A stretch of 64,000 nucleotides of DNA from Candidatus Zixiibacteriota bacterium (GCA_026983835.1 JALSTH010000009.1:20527-84526); one strand, 5' to 3'; counted from the stretch's first letter, positions 1 to 9,755 are shown. The notes: generated from the sequence alone by a model not told the origin. Numbers and translations are program-made.

Positions 1-1
1 G

Positions 2-1192
2 GGAGGTGAGGTGATCGACGAAGTCGTGGTTACGATAATGCGTGCGCCTCAATCTTATACGGGGGAGGATACCGTGGAGATATCCTGTCATGGCGGTTAT
101 ATCGCTTCGGCTGAGATTCTTAGATTGCTTTTGAGCCTTGGTGTTAGGGAGGCCGAAAGGGGAGAGTTTACATTGCGTGCATTTCTCAATGGCCGAATGG
201 ATTTAACAAGGGCGGAAGCAGTTGCGGATTTAGTCTCGGCAAAGGGGGAGCTAAGGTATAAAACAGCGCTGAAACAGCTCTCCGGCGATCTCTTCGGTAT
301 TTTGAAATCCGAGAGGGACAAACTAAAGGATTTGCTTTCTGTTGTGGAGTTGGGAATTGATTTCGCCGAAGAGGATATCGAGTTATCCCCGAGATCGGAA
401 ATAAATTATCGGATTAAAACCATTATCGCCACGATATCAGATTTAATTGCCGGTTTCGATGCGGGCAGAATTATTAGGGAAGGTTATAGGGTGGCGATAA
501 GCGGTAAGGTTAATGTCGGCAAATCATCTCTTTTGAATAAGTTGCTCGGTTATGAGCGGGCGATTGTTACTCCTATTGCGGGAACTACGCGGGATACTTT
601 GTCCGAGCCGATTTTAATTAACGGATTGGAAGTGCATCTGACGGATACGGCGGGTTTTCGGGATAATACCGAATCGATGGAGCGGGAGGGAATCAATCGG
701 GCGAAAAGGATAATCGAAACTTCGGATCTCGTTTTGTTTTTACTCGACCCCACAGCCGATTTTACTTCCGATGATAAGAGGATTATGGAGATTATTGGGG
801 ATGAGCCGAAAGTCGTTTTAATGAATAAAATAGATTTATTCGAGAGGGAAGAAATTGAAAAATTGCGGGATAATTTCCCGATAAATGTCGATTTGAATAT
901 ATCCGCTTTTACCGGAGAGAACCTTCAGAAATTAAGGGAAATAATTTATGAAAGGGCGATCGGTAATAAGGATAATATTCAGCGGGGGATGATCATAACC
1001 AATCGCCGCCATTATGAGAACCTCAAATCCGTAATGGAAGAATTAAGTTTTGCTCTTGGGGTTAAGGAGGGGGATGAGTTGATTGCGGAGCATCTACGCC
1101 GTGCCTTGAATCATCTTGGGGAGATATCGGGGGAAGTGGTCAGCGAGGAAATCCTTAATAATATCTTCGATAATTTCTGTATAGGTAAATAG
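2..1192 (+). CDS. mnmE: tRNA modification GTPase MnmE, 5'-truncated by the window edge
   Basis: MnmE (TrmE) works with MnmG to modify the wobble uridine of some tRNAs (cnm5/cmnm5 side chain). The reading frame is open back to base 2, and its first codons (GGEVIDEV) match the interior of the family's N-terminal folate-binding domain. About 60-70 residues therefore lie upstream of the window and the in-frame GTG at 11 is not the true start. Visible are the N-terminal domain motif MRAPQSYTGED, the helical domain, and a Ras-like G domain: P-loop GKVNVGKSS, switch motif GTTRD, DTAG and NKID. The C-terminus ends in FCIGK, which carries the catalytic cysteine typical of MnmE. Identification is secure. 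Nothing in the sequence suggests an operon with the next gene, which lies about 150 bases downstream with its own SD. Confidence 0.97.
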   Translation, partial: GGEVIDEVVVTIMRAPQSYTGEDTVEISCHGGYIASAEILRLLLSLGVREAERGEFTLRAFLNGRMDLTRAEAVADLVSAKGELRYKTALKQLSGDLFGILKSERDKLKDLLSVVELGIDFAEEDIELSPRSEINYRIKTIIATISDLIAGFDAGRIIREGYRVAISGKVNVGKSSLLNKLLGYERAIVTPIAGTTRDTLSEPILINGLEVHLTDTAGFRDNTESMEREGINRAKRIIETSDLVLFLLDPTADFTSDDKRIMEIIGDEPKVVLMNKIDLFEREEIEKLRDNFPINVDLNISAFTGENLQKLREIIYERAIGNKDNIQRGMIITNRRHYENLKSVMEELSFALGVKEGDELIAEHLRRALNHLGEISGEVVSEEILNNIFDNFCIGK

Positions 1193-1341
1193 GTATTAAT
1201 CTTTTGAAAAATCAAAAAGTAGATATCCTCTTCGCATATAGTTTTCATCATAATATAATATAGAATTTTCTTGCCAACTTTTAATGCCGATTTATATTGC
1301 ATAAGAATTTCTGATGGAGATGAGAACTTTAAGGAGAGATT

Positions 1342-2460
1342 ATGAGCAAATACAAAATAGCTTGGCTTCCCGGAGATGGCATCGGTGTGGATGTTATGGA
1401 AGCGGCGAGGATAGTCCTTGATAAGATAGCTCTCGACGCCGAATATGTTCAGGGAGATATCGGTTGGGAATTCTGGAAAACGGAAGCCAATCCATTACCC
1501 GATAGAACGATTAAACTGCTTAAGGAAACCGATTGCGCCCTATTCGGGGCGATTACTTCCAAGCCAAAGGAAGAAGCGGAGGAGGCGCTGATTCCTCAAC
1601 TTCAGGGCAGGGGACATATTTATTCATCACCTATCGTAAGGCTCAGGCAGGAGTTCAATTTGCGTACCAATCTGCGCCCTTGCAAGGCTTATCCGGGTAA
1701 TCCGTTGAATTATCGCGATGATATAGATTTAGTGGTTTTCCGTGAAAATACCGAAGATTTATACTCCGGCGTGGAGTTTTATCCCGTCCCGGGATATTTG
1801 AGGACGGTTCTGGATGAAACTCATCCCAAGATGAAGCGGTTTGAAGGTGTGGCTAATGAGGATATGGCTATATCGTTAAGGATAATTACCCGTAAAGCCG
1901 CCCGCAACATTATCCGCGATGCTTTTGATTATGCTGAAATGCATAACTATAAAAGCGTGACTATAGTCGAGAAGCCAAATGTGATAAGGGAAACTTCGGG
2001 TTTGATGGTCAGGGAAGCCCGAAAAATCGCTGAGGAATTTTCGGGTATCGAGCTTTGGGAAACGAATATTGATGCGATGTGTATGTGGTTGGTGAAAAAC
2101 CCGCAGAATTATTCGTTGTTGGTTACTTCCAATATGTTCGGTGATATAGTCTCGGACCTTGCGGCTCAATTGGTGGGTGGTTTGGGATTCGCCTGCTCAG
2201 GGAATATAGGGGATGATTATGCCGTTTTTGAACCGACTCACGGCTCCGCTCCCAAATATGCGGGGCAATACAAAGTCAATCCGGTGGCGACCCTTCTTAG
2301 TGTGAAGATGATGCTTGATTGGTTGGGGGAGATCGAAAAGGCAACAATGTTGGAGGATGCTATCGCTTCGGTTATAAAGGAAGGTAAGGTCCGAACTTAT
2401 GATATGGGAGGTACATCGTCAACATTGGAAATGGCGTCTGCGATTGCCGATAAAATATAA
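1342..2460 (+). CDS. Isocitrate/isopropylmalate dehydrogenase family protein, probably isocitrate dehydrogenase
   Basis: A 372-residue member of the beta-decarboxylating dehydrogenase family, which oxidises isocitrate, isopropylmalate or homoisocitrate with NAD(P). The N-terminal WLPGDGIG motif, the substrate-loop region FRENTEDLYSGVE and the signature TSNMFGDIVSDLAAQLVGG are all present, followed by EPTHGSAPKYAG, part of the cofactor site. The FRENTEDLYSG form favours isocitrate dehydrogenase over LeuB, but homoisocitrate dehydrogenase cannot be excluded. The usual HKxN segment is replaced by EKPNVIRET, so the first residue of that motif is Glu rather than His. The start is set by AAGGAGAG at 1331-1338. 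No leu or other TCA genes adjoin it, so the context does not decide the substrate. Confidence 0.85.
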   Translation: MSKYKIAWLPGDGIGVDVMEAARIVLDKIALDAEYVQGDIGWEFWKTEANPLPDRTIKLLKETDCALFGAITSKPKEEAEEALIPQLQGRGHIYSSPIVRLRQEFNLRTNLRPCKAYPGNPLNYRDDIDLVVFRENTEDLYSGVEFYPVPGYLRTVLDETHPKMKRFEGVANEDMAISLRIITRKAARNIIRDAFDYAEMHNYKSVTIVEKPNVIRETSGLMVREARKIAEEFSGIELWETNIDAMCMWLVKNPQNYSLLVTSNMFGDIVSDLAAQLVGGLGFACSGNIGDDYAVFEPTHGSAPKYAGQYKVNPVATLLSVKMMLDWLGEIEKATMLEDAIASVIKEGKVRTYDMGGTSSTLEMASAIADKI

Positions 2461-2783
2461 TCCTTTCCCGATTTTTGATTCCCCAATTAAATAAAGTGAA
2501 ATCGCCGGAGGGGTTAATTGCCTATTGATATATAGGCTTAAATTTATGCGCCGAAGGAGATTAATACTATGGGATATGGAGCATTTCCCGTTTTTTATTT
2601 GTTCTAATTATTGATCTCGCTATAAATGTCTTAAAAATCACTTGACTTTTCGTAGGCTTGGTTTCATTTTTTAGTGATTGCAGAAATTGAGATAACGAAA
2701 GCAGGAGAAGTTAGGCTGCCATATTGCGAAAGTATCCGAAAATAGTAAATATAATATTTGTAATCCTTCAAAGGAGGTATTCT
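2461..2783 (+). other. Intergenic region upstream of the TonB-dependent receptor, with a possible tiny leader ORF
   Basis: This 323-base gap holds no recognisable full-length gene. A good SD (AAGGAG, 2554-2559) lies nine bases before an ATG at 2569, which opens a 12-codon frame ending with TAA at 2605-2607. It could be a leader peptide or chance. A candidate promoter for the receptor lies further down at 2642-2670. Confidence 0.35.
2642..2670 (+). promoter_or_regulatory. Candidate sigma70-type promoter for the receptor operon
   Basis: TTGACT (2642-2647) is a near-consensus -35. Seventeen bases later stands CATTTT (2665-2670), only a weak -10. It lies about 115 bases before the receptor start. 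The good -35 makes it plausible and the poor -10 makes it uncertain. Confidence 0.35.
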
Positions 2784-5700
2784 ATGGGGATCCCATTTGG
2801 GAGAAGAAGGGTTGCCTCTCTGGTTTGCCTATTGATACTTGGAATTTGGTGGAGTGTGGTATTCGGGGGAACCACAGGCCAGATTACAGGTACCGTTACT
2901 GACAAGAAAACAGGCGAACCGCTTCCCGGGGTAACTGTACTTATTAAAGGAACTAAAATCGGAGCTCCTACCGATTTTGATGGTCACTATAGGATCCAAA
3001 ATGTCCCTCCGGGCACCTATGTGTTAACTGCATCGTTGGTGGGTTATGCACAGACGATCGTATCCGAAGTGCAGGTAAGCATAGACAAAACTACGGTGAT
3101 TAACTTTAAGCTCACTACCGAGGCGGTGGAAATGAAAGAGGTTAAAGTAGTTGCCAAACGGAAACCTATCGAGGGCAGGGTAACACAGAACGAGGATGCC
3201 ATCGGCGAGAAAGAGCTCGATGTAATCCCGGTAAGAGATACTAAAGGTATTCTTGCCACTCAGGTAGGTTTTGTAAAGCGTGGCACACAGCTTCATGCTC
3301 GGGGCGGGCGTGCCGGTGAGGTGGTGTTCCGTGTGGATGGTGTTGATACAAACGACCCGTTGGGCGTAAACTCGCCGCGGACCTCCGATACTCGTGTACA
3401 GGACCAGTCGGGGCGTTCGTTGATAAAAGCCGAATCGCCGTTCTTGAGTATGGATGTGTCTTCGACGGATATTTCCGAGATTTCGATAATCAAGGCCGGT
3501 TGGCCAGCCGAGTATGGTAACCTTCAGTCCGGTTTGGTTAACCTTGCGACAAAGGAGGGTGATCCGAGGTTCACGCGGGCTTACATTGAATATACGACCG
3601 ATGATTTTGGGTCTCCGTCGTTGAATAGGTATTCCTTTAATACCGACAGGATAGATGCAAGTTTAACCGGTCCCGTTCCTTTGCTAAAAGATGTGCTTCT
3701 ACCGAAATTGGGACTGGAATTCCCGGGGCAGAGTTTGGCTTACTATGCATCTATTTCGGTTGACAAAACGGATACTTATACATCTTATGCGAAATATACC
3801 CCCGATATCAGCAAACCCGATTGGGGAAAGGAAGACAAGATATGGGATATGTTCCGCTTGGATATTCCGAAAAGGCAATCGAATTCGTATAAGACAAGTT
3901 TAAAACTAACCTATAAAATCGATGCTGCTCGCAAGTTAAACCTTAGTTATAAAAGAGATCAAAGCAAATACATAGCGTGGGATTGGGATTTTAGATACAT
4001 TCCGGAAAATGCCCCTCACGAGGAGAATTGGTCGGAATTGTATCAGATATATTTCACCGACAAACCCGGTTGGGTGAAGAATACTTTCTATGAATTACAG
4101 ATATCGAGGTATTCAATAGCATCCACTCATAAACCGGGTAATTTATTGCCGGGTGATTTCCTTTTCTATGACCAGTGGGATGCTTTTACCTCCGATCAGG
4201 ATGTAAACCATAACGGTAAATGGGATCCTGCCGAGCCATATATAGATGTCAACGGTAATGGGGTTTATGATTTCGGCGAACCGTTCTCCGATTTAAACGG
4301 GAATGGGTATTGGGATGCCGCGGAAGATTTCACCGATACCAATGGAAACGGTGTTTATGATCCGGATAGGGCTTCCATTGTTGAACCGGATGAGGCTGAG
4401 CCTTACATCGATGGTGATATCATCATTGGGGAACCTTATATAGACTTGAACAGGAACGGCGTTTACGATGAAGGAATCGACATCTTTACAAGTGAGGATG
4501 ACTTAAATTCCAACGGTCGTTACGATGGTCCTAACAGTACTTGGACTCCTGGTATTCCTTATCAGGATCTCAATCATAATGGACAATACGACCCTCCGAA
4601 TCAGGTTTATGATCCGGGAGAGCCTTATGTGGATAAAAACGGGAACGGCAAATGGGATGGAAGGGACCTGTTTTTCGATTCGGGTTTCGACCGTCGTGCG
4701 ACATATAGCCATAGGCGTTCGGATATCTATACCTTAAAGTTGGATGTTACCAGCGCACCCTCGATACATCATGATATGAAAACCGGCGTAGAGTATAAAT
4801 TTATTAAGATGAGGATGGCTGATTTGAGGTATCCTTGGGCTTATTATGTGGGTCCGCCTGACCCGGGTGAACCTTGGAATAACAGAGGGATATTCCGTGA
4901 TTTCTATTGGCGCACCCCGAAGCAAGGAGCCTTTTATATTCAGGATAACATCAGTTATGGGGAGATGTTCTTCAATCTTGGTTTCCGTTGGGATTATTTC
5001 ATTCAAGCTGATGAGGTTCACGCAATCGAATCGGAAGAAGGTGTTTATTATGGTGATCAGAAGATTAAGGAGAATAGAAATAAATTCGCTCCCCGATTGG
5101 GTGTTTCCTATCCTATTTCCGATAAGGCAAAAGTGTATTTCAACTACGGACACGCTTATCAGTTGCCCGAATATTACCGCTTCTATGCGCGTGCCACCCA
5201 GAATATAGGTTCGGGGGCATTGCCGATAGTCGGGAATGTAAACCTCGATTACTCCAAAACAATACAATATGAGGTCGGTATAGAATATCTGATAAACTAC
5301 GCATATAAGCTCAAGATATCCGGTTTCTATAAAGATCAATATGGACTGGTTAATGTCATTCAGGGTATAGGTAGATTAGCGGCCGATAGGTATGGCAACC
5401 TTGACTATGCCCGCGCGAGGGGATTTGAATTTGAATTGACGAAGTCGATAGGCGATTATTTGACCTGGGGCGCCAAATACGAATATTCTTGGGCTTTCGG
5501 TAAGTCGTCATCGGGAACGAGCGATTATTACTTGAGGGCGGAAACTCGTCAGATACCTCTTCAGGAATCCGCGCTTGATTGGGATATTCGCCATCAGGTT
5601 ACGATTGATGCAACTTTGAGGATTCGTGAAGATGATCATCCGGTATTCGCCGGGATTAAGTTGCCTGATGCTTGGGGAGCGAGCATCCTCTGGCAGGTCA

Positions 5701-6044
5701 ATTCAGGTTTTCCTTTCTCCCCATCCTCTAAGTATCCGGGTATTAGCGTCATAGGGCGTGAGGAACCGCCGGCCAATTCTAAAACTATGCCCGCCTATTC
5801 GAATATGGATCTAAAGCTTTATAAGGATTTTGGCATAAAAGGGCTTAATTTTACATATAATATCTGGATCTCGAATCTCTTCAATAAGAGAAATGTGGTC
5901 CGAGTCTCCGGCGACACGGGGCTCCCATATACTTCGGTTTTAAGTTCCAATAGGATGATAATGACAGGGCTTGAACACGATGCGGACCCTGCGAACTGGG
6001 GACCTGGGCGTAATATCAAGATGTCTTTGGCGGTGAGATTTTAA
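2784..6044 (+). CDS. TonB-dependent receptor with carboxypeptidase-regulatory-like N-terminal domain
   Basis: An outer-membrane TonB-dependent receptor of about 1086 residues. The ATG at 2784 is chosen because AAAGGAGG (2770-2777) precedes it at proper distance and it begins a normal signal peptide. A longer frame from a TTG at 2724 lacks both. After the signal comes a CarboxypepD_reg-like domain (GTVTDKKTGEPLPGVTVLIKG), then a plug domain (GFVKRG, LHARGGRAGEVVFRVDGVD), then the beta-barrel. This order is seen in SusC-like and other FCB receptors. The barrel carries an unusual stretch at residues about 473-625 with eight D-x-N-x-N-G-x-[YW]-D loops (separate entry). The next three genes are envelope or exported proteins, so it looks like the head of an envelope operon. 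The substrate is unknown, and no SusD-like protein is seen. Confidence 0.9.
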   Translation: MGIPFGRRRVASLVCLLILGIWWSVVFGGTTGQITGTVTDKKTGEPLPGVTVLIKGTKIGAPTDFDGHYRIQNVPPGTYVLTASLVGYAQTIVSEVQVSIDKTTVINFKLTTEAVEMKEVKVVAKRKPIEGRVTQNEDAIGEKELDVIPVRDTKGILATQVGFVKRGTQLHARGGRAGEVVFRVDGVDTNDPLGVNSPRTSDTRVQDQSGRSLIKAESPFLSMDVSSTDISEISIIKAGWPAEYGNLQSGLVNLATKEGDPRFTRAYIEYTTDDFGSPSLNRYSFNTDRIDASLTGPVPLLKDVLLPKLGLEFPGQSLAYYASISVDKTDTYTSYAKYTPDISKPDWGKEDKIWDMFRLDIPKRQSNSYKTSLKLTYKIDAARKLNLSYKRDQSKYIAWDWDFRYIPENAPHEENWSELYQIYFTDKPGWVKNTFYELQISRYSIASTHKPGNLLPGDFLFYDQWDAFTSDQDVNHNGKWDPAEPYIDVNGNGVYDFGEPFSDLNGNGYWDAAEDFTDTNGNGVYDPDRASIVEPDEAEPYIDGDIIIGEPYIDLNRNGVYDEGIDIFTSEDDLNSNGRYDGPNSTWTPGIPYQDLNHNGQYDPPNQVYDPGEPYVDKNGNGKWDGRDLFFDSGFDRRATYSHRRSDIYTLKLDVTSAPSIHHDMKTGVEYKFIKMRMADLRYPWAYYVGPPDPGEPWNNRGIFRDFYWRTPKQGAFYIQDNISYGEMFFNLGFRWDYFIQADEVHAIESEEGVYYGDQKIKENRNKFAPRLGVSYPISDKAKVYFNYGHAYQLPEYYRFYARATQNIGSGALPIVGNVNLDYSKTIQYEVGIEYLINYAYKLKISGFYKDQYGLVNVIQGIGRLAADRYGNLDYARARGFEFELTKSIGDYLTWGAKYEYSWAFGKSSSGTSDYYLRAETRQIPLQESALDWDIRHQVTIDATLRIREDDHPVFAGIKLPDAWGASILWQVNSGFPFSPSSKYPGISVIGREEPPANSKTMPAYSNMDLKLYKDFGIKGLNFTYNIWISNLFNKRNVVRVSGDTGLPYTSVLSSNRMIMTGLEHDADPANWGPGRNIKMSLAVRF
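4200..4658 (+). repeat. Array of eight Ca-loop-like (dockerin/EF-hand type) repeats within the receptor
   Basis: The encoded segment repeats a nine-residue pattern D-x-N-x-N-G-x-[YW]-D eight times, with a ninth degenerate copy (DGDIIIGEP) in the middle. Copies include DVNHNGKWD, DVNGNGVYD, DLNGNGYWD, DTNGNGVYD, DLNRNGVYD, DLNSNGRYD, DLNHNGQYD and DKNGNGKWD. Many are followed by GEP or AEP and an aromatic-Asp step, so the full unit is about 14-20 residues. The pattern matches the calcium-binding loop of dockerins and EF-hands. At DNA level the copies are diverged, so this is a protein repeat rather than a recent tandem duplication. An extracellular loop of the barrel is the likely site. Confidence 0.85.
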
Positions 6045-6056
6045 CTGAACTAAAAG

Positions 6057-6084
6057 GGGTTCGCTTGCAATATAAAGCGAACCC
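6057..6084 (+). other. Intercistronic hairpin between receptor and next gene
   Basis: GGGTTCGCTT (6057-6066) and AAGCGAACCC (6075-6084) form a perfect ten-base stem with an eight-base loop. No T-run follows, so it does not look like an intrinsic terminator. It may stabilise the receptor message or tune expression of the downstream genes. Confidence 0.6.
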
Positions 6085-6117
6085 TTACTAATAGAGAGGA
6101 ACTAAGGGAGATAGCAG

Positions 6118-8757
6118 ATGAAATTTTTTAGGTGGAAATTTTTGAAGATTGGTTATCCTTTGCTGCCGCTTACCGTTTTGGCTGTTTTACTGTTGACTGT
6201 GAATGGTTTTGGTAGGACTATGCCGAAGGCGAGGGAGTTTAATCTGCACAAGCCGGCGGCTGGGGTGCCGAACACGATTAATGCAACTCATAGGATCTCC
6301 AATATCTGGTTTACCGTGACCAACTGGGGTTTTTTAGGTAGTGCGCAAGATCCGAACATAATTGATTGTGAAACCGGATTAGCTGCGCCGTCTTGTGAGT
6401 TCCCGGGAGGCTCCGAATTGGAGTATCTGTTTCAGGGAGCTTTATGGATTGGGGCAATTGTAGATGGTGATACTTTGGTTTCCTGCGGTACAGATGGTTG
6501 GTGGGATTCTCATGAGTTTTTCCCGGATGTCGCAACCGACTCCACAGGTAAAATTTGGTTGGGTTCAACTCGGCCCGAAGGTTCGTATCCACGGACTATG
6601 ACCGATTGCTATCCGGATCAATTCGATATTGACCACTCGATTTCAGAGGAAGATTTTACGGCTTATTATGCTGATACGAATGTCACTTATGCGGATGTTG
6701 ATCCGATCGATCAAAGGCCCCTTCAGCCGATAGGGCTTCAAGTAGAGCAGAAAAGCTATTCGTGGTCTTACGATTACGCCGAAGATTTTATAATCTTCGA
6801 TTTCAAAATAACAAATATCGGTTCGTCTCCCATAAACGATATGTGGGTGGCGTTCCATATAGATGCTGATGTCCACCATCGGCTTAACAGTGCCTCTGGT
6901 GCTCAGGACGATATGACCGGTTTTTTGCAGAAATTTAAACCGATAGATGCGCTTCCCGAGCCGATTGATATCAAGACCGCTTATATTATGGACAATGACG
7001 GCGATCCTTCAAGCGATGGGACTTGGGATAACAAATCCGTTAGAAGTTGCACGGGTGTTAGGGTGGTGAGAGTTCCTGAAGGTTCGGATAGTATAGGATT
7101 CAACTGGTGGATATCGAATATCAATTCTAATTTGGATTGGGGACCGCAGCATATGGACAATTATCACGGTCCTTGGCCCGGCGGCGGTAATGGAACTCCC
7201 GGAGGAGACCCTGCCCGTTATCTGACGATATCCAACCGCGAGTTCGATTATGATCAGGCTTACGCCGCCATTGATTATTCTGGCGGCGATTCTGCCGGGA
7301 CGAAATGGATTCCGCCGTTGCCTTCAACCAATGCGAAGGATATTGCCAACGGGTATGATACCCGTTATACTTACTCCTTCGGACCTTTTGAGACAATCCA
7401 ACCGGGAGATTCACTTCTTTTGACGGTTGCTTACATCGGCGGTGAGGATGTCCATGTTAATCCTAACGATTACAAAAATATATTCGAAGGTAACGAGACT
7501 GACACTTCAGCTATTCACGCTTTTATAAACAGTCTGGATTTTACGGATTTTGCCGTCAATGCGACTTGGGCTGAATGGGTTTACGACAATCCGGGTGTTG
7601 ATACTGATGGCGACGGAGATTCGGGAAAATATGTTTGCTTAAACGATAGTTGTACCGATAGGATCTGGATAAAGGGAGATGGTGTTCCGGATTTCGCGGG
7701 ACCTCCTCCGCCACCATCACCCGAATTAACTTTCGAAACTGAACCGAATAATGTTAACATCCTTTGGGATGGTGAAAAATCGGAGCATACCCCCGATTTA
7801 TTCAGCGGTGAGGTCGATTTTGAAGGATACAAAATATATAGATCGAGATCCGGGGTGCTGAATGATTTCACCCTTTTGGGTTCCTATGACCGTATTGACT
7901 ATGACAGCTTGGCTTGGGACCCGGTAAATAAGAGGATGAAGTTGAGCAAGAAATCCCCTATGACACTTGGGGAACTTTTAACGAGGGCTGATACGAGCTC
8001 TTCTTTCAGGTTCGTGGTCGATCTTAAACCGCCTTATACACCGATTATTTGTCCGGATACGACTATCGATGGGACTACATATAAGTGGTTTATCCCGCAC
8101 GGCTATAATATAGGTTGTTATGAGGATACGGTTTTCACTCAGGATACGACGGGTGTCGGTGCGTTGGGGCTTGGTGGTATTATTCCCGATTCATTGGAAA
8201 TACATTCCGCTATCTATGATTCGACTGTTGTAGCATTGGATCCGAATACCGGCGATAGCATTGATATAAATTATTACACTTTCTCAGTCGATTCGGTATT
8301 GTCGAGCGTGCCCTATTATTATGCGGTAACATCCTTCGATTATGGCAATCCGGTGACCGGTTTATCGCCGTTGGAGAGCTCGAAGGCAATTAATATGCGG
8401 GCTATTTATGCGATAGGCGATTTTGACCATATCGAAAGTGATATTTATGTTTATCCTAACCCGTATATTTTGGACGGTAGGTACAGAAATCAGGGCTGGG
8501 AGAATGTTAATGAAGATCCGGCATATTCCCAGCGGATTTATTTCACCAACCTCCCCGGGAAATGCACCATAAGGATATTCACATTGGACGGCGATTTGGT
8601 CGATAAGATAGAATTCGACCCGAGCGATTCCGATCAGCCGATTGCGAGCTGGGATCTTATTTCCCGTAATACACAATCGATTGTATCAGGGATATATCTT
8701 TATAGTGTGGATTATGAGGGTGGCCGTCAAATGGGTAAGTTCGTGATAATTAAATAA
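6118..8757 (+). CDS. Large exported protein with a divergent T9SS-type C-terminal domain
   Basis: An 879-residue protein with an N-terminal signal sequence (hydrophobic stretch at about residues 15-32) preceded by GGGAG at a good distance. The mature part is rich in Asp, Gly and aromatic residues, as is usual for extracellular beta-rich proteins, and includes short D-x-D-x-D-G runs (DTDGDGDSGKY, near residue 500). The last 100 residues contain VYPNPYILDG, an FTLDGDLVDKI strand, GIYLYSVDYEGG and a terminal KFVIIK. This is the layout of a type A sorting domain with a diverged first motif. No enzymatic motif is recognised. It lies between the receptor and a PorV-like gene. I see it as a surface or secreted protein of unknown function. 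Confidence 0.75.
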   Translation: MKFFRWKFLKIGYPLLPLTVLAVLLLTVNGFGRTMPKAREFNLHKPAAGVPNTINATHRISNIWFTVTNWGFLGSAQDPNIIDCETGLAAPSCEFPGGSELEYLFQGALWIGAIVDGDTLVSCGTDGWWDSHEFFPDVATDSTGKIWLGSTRPEGSYPRTMTDCYPDQFDIDHSISEEDFTAYYADTNVTYADVDPIDQRPLQPIGLQVEQKSYSWSYDYAEDFIIFDFKITNIGSSPINDMWVAFHIDADVHHRLNSASGAQDDMTGFLQKFKPIDALPEPIDIKTAYIMDNDGDPSSDGTWDNKSVRSCTGVRVVRVPEGSDSIGFNWWISNINSNLDWGPQHMDNYHGPWPGGGNGTPGGDPARYLTISNREFDYDQAYAAIDYSGGDSAGTKWIPPLPSTNAKDIANGYDTRYTYSFGPFETIQPGDSLLLTVAYIGGEDVHVNPNDYKNIFEGNETDTSAIHAFINSLDFTDFAVNATWAEWVYDNPGVDTDGDGDSGKYVCLNDSCTDRIWIKGDGVPDFAGPPPPPSPELTFETEPNNVNILWDGEKSEHTPDLFSGEVDFEGYKIYRSRSGVLNDFTLLGSYDRIDYDSLAWDPVNKRMKLSKKSPMTLGELLTRADTSSSFRFVVDLKPPYTPIICPDTTIDGTTYKWFIPHGYNIGCYEDTVFTQDTTGVGALGLGGIIPDSLEIHSAIYDSTVVALDPNTGDSIDINYYTFSVDSVLSSVPYYYAVTSFDYGNPVTGLSPLESSKAINMRAIYAIGDFDHIESDIYVYPNPYILDGRYRNQGWENVNEDPAYSQRIYFTNLPGKCTIRIFTLDGDLVDKIEFDPSDSDQPIASWDLISRNTQSIVSGIYLYSVDYEGGRQMGKFVIIK

Positions 8758-8798
8758 ATAAGGAATAAACGGTGGTTTTTTACAATAAGGAGAAGATT

Positions 8799-9755
8799 AT
8801 GAAAAAGGCAGCGATAATTGCCCTTGCCGTTCTGCTCCTGCCCTCGTTGGCTTATGGTCAAGCGAAGGTAGGGACCGCCGGTGCGCAATTTTTGGAGGTC
8901 GGTGTATCGGCTCGTGCAATGGCGTTGGGAGAAGCTGTAGTTTCGAACATAGACGATGCTTCCGCCCTTTATTATAACCCGGCGGCGATTGCCGGATTCG
9001 ATAAATACAAAGCGATGTTTACTCATATCGCTTATCCCGGCGATATTGGGATTAATTACGAATTCGCCGGACTGACTATCCCGATGCCTTCGCTTATGGG
9101 GAATGTGGGTGTATCGTTTTATATGCTTTCAACCGATAATATGGCTGTTCGGACCTACGAACATCCTGATGGAACGGGGGAAACATTTCAGGCGAAGGAT
9201 TATGCTCTCGGATTAAGTTATGGGGCGGCTTTGACGGAGCATTTTAGCTTGGGGGTTACCCTTAAATACCTTGCCGAGTTATACTACACTTATAAGGCGG
9301 ATGGCTGGAGCGCGGATATGGGTACATATTATGACACGGGATTCCGTAATTTACGGATTTGTATGTTGTTATCCAATTTCGGCCCTGATCTGAAATTCAT
9401 CAATGAAAAATATCCGTTGCCCATAACTTTTAAATTCGGCGCCTCCATTGATTTAATTCAAGGACCCACTCACAGGATTATCCTCTCGGGTGAAATGGCT
9501 CATCCCAATGATAACCTTGAGAAATATTCGATGGGATTGGAATATTGGTTTAACGATATGGTAGCTTTGCGTGTGGGAAAAAAATATAATGTGGATTATA
9601 TAGCCGATAAGAATATGTTTTCAACAAGGGGTATTACTCTCGGCGGTGGCTTAAAAACCGATATCTCCAACTTTACGATTAGTATCGATTATGGATATCA
9701 GGACTTCGGATACCTTGATGAGACCCACAGGTTCTCACTGGGTGTGGAATTTTAG
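8799..9755 (+). CDS. PorV/PorQ-family outer-membrane protein
   Basis: A 318-residue outer-membrane beta-barrel protein. The ATG at 8799 is chosen because AAGGAGAAG (8787-8795) precedes it and the signal peptide (KKAAIIALAVLLLPSLAYGQ) starts there. A GTG at 8772 would add nine useless residues. The mature N-terminus has the family signature AGAQFLEVGVSARAMALGEA, followed by ASALYYNPAAIAG. This signature is shared by PorV, PorQ and UPF0164/FadL-like proteins. PorV binds the C-terminal domains of type IX secretion clients at the outer membrane. Other members in candidate phyla have unknown roles, so PorV function here is inferred from the family and from the YPNPFN-bearing proteins elsewhere in the window. 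The C-terminus ends in an aromatic residue, as barrel proteins do. Confidence 0.82.
   Translation: MKKAAIIALAVLLLPSLAYGQAKVGTAGAQFLEVGVSARAMALGEAVVSNIDDASALYYNPAAIAGFDKYKAMFTHIAYPGDIGINYEFAGLTIPMPSLMGNVGVSFYMLSTDNMAVRTYEHPDGTGETFQAKDYALGLSYGAALTEHFSLGVTLKYLAELYYTYKADGWSADMGTYYDTGFRNLRICMLLSNFGPDLKFINEKYPLPITFKFGASIDLIQGPTHRIILSGEMAHPNDNLEKYSMGLEYWFNDMVALRVGKKYNVDYIADKNMFSTRGITLGGGLKTDISNFTISIDYGYQDFGYLDETHRFSLGVEF

Noticed and set aside
2724..2783. Longer start of the receptor at TTG 2724
   Set aside because: No SD in front, and it adds 20 residues before a normal signal peptide with its own SD.
4200..4658. CRISPR-like array
   Set aside because: The periodicity is in the protein; DNA units are diverged and coding.
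4734..5339. Minus-strand frame of 201 codons inside the receptor
   Set aside because: It mirrors the barrel coding frame and has no SD or known domain.
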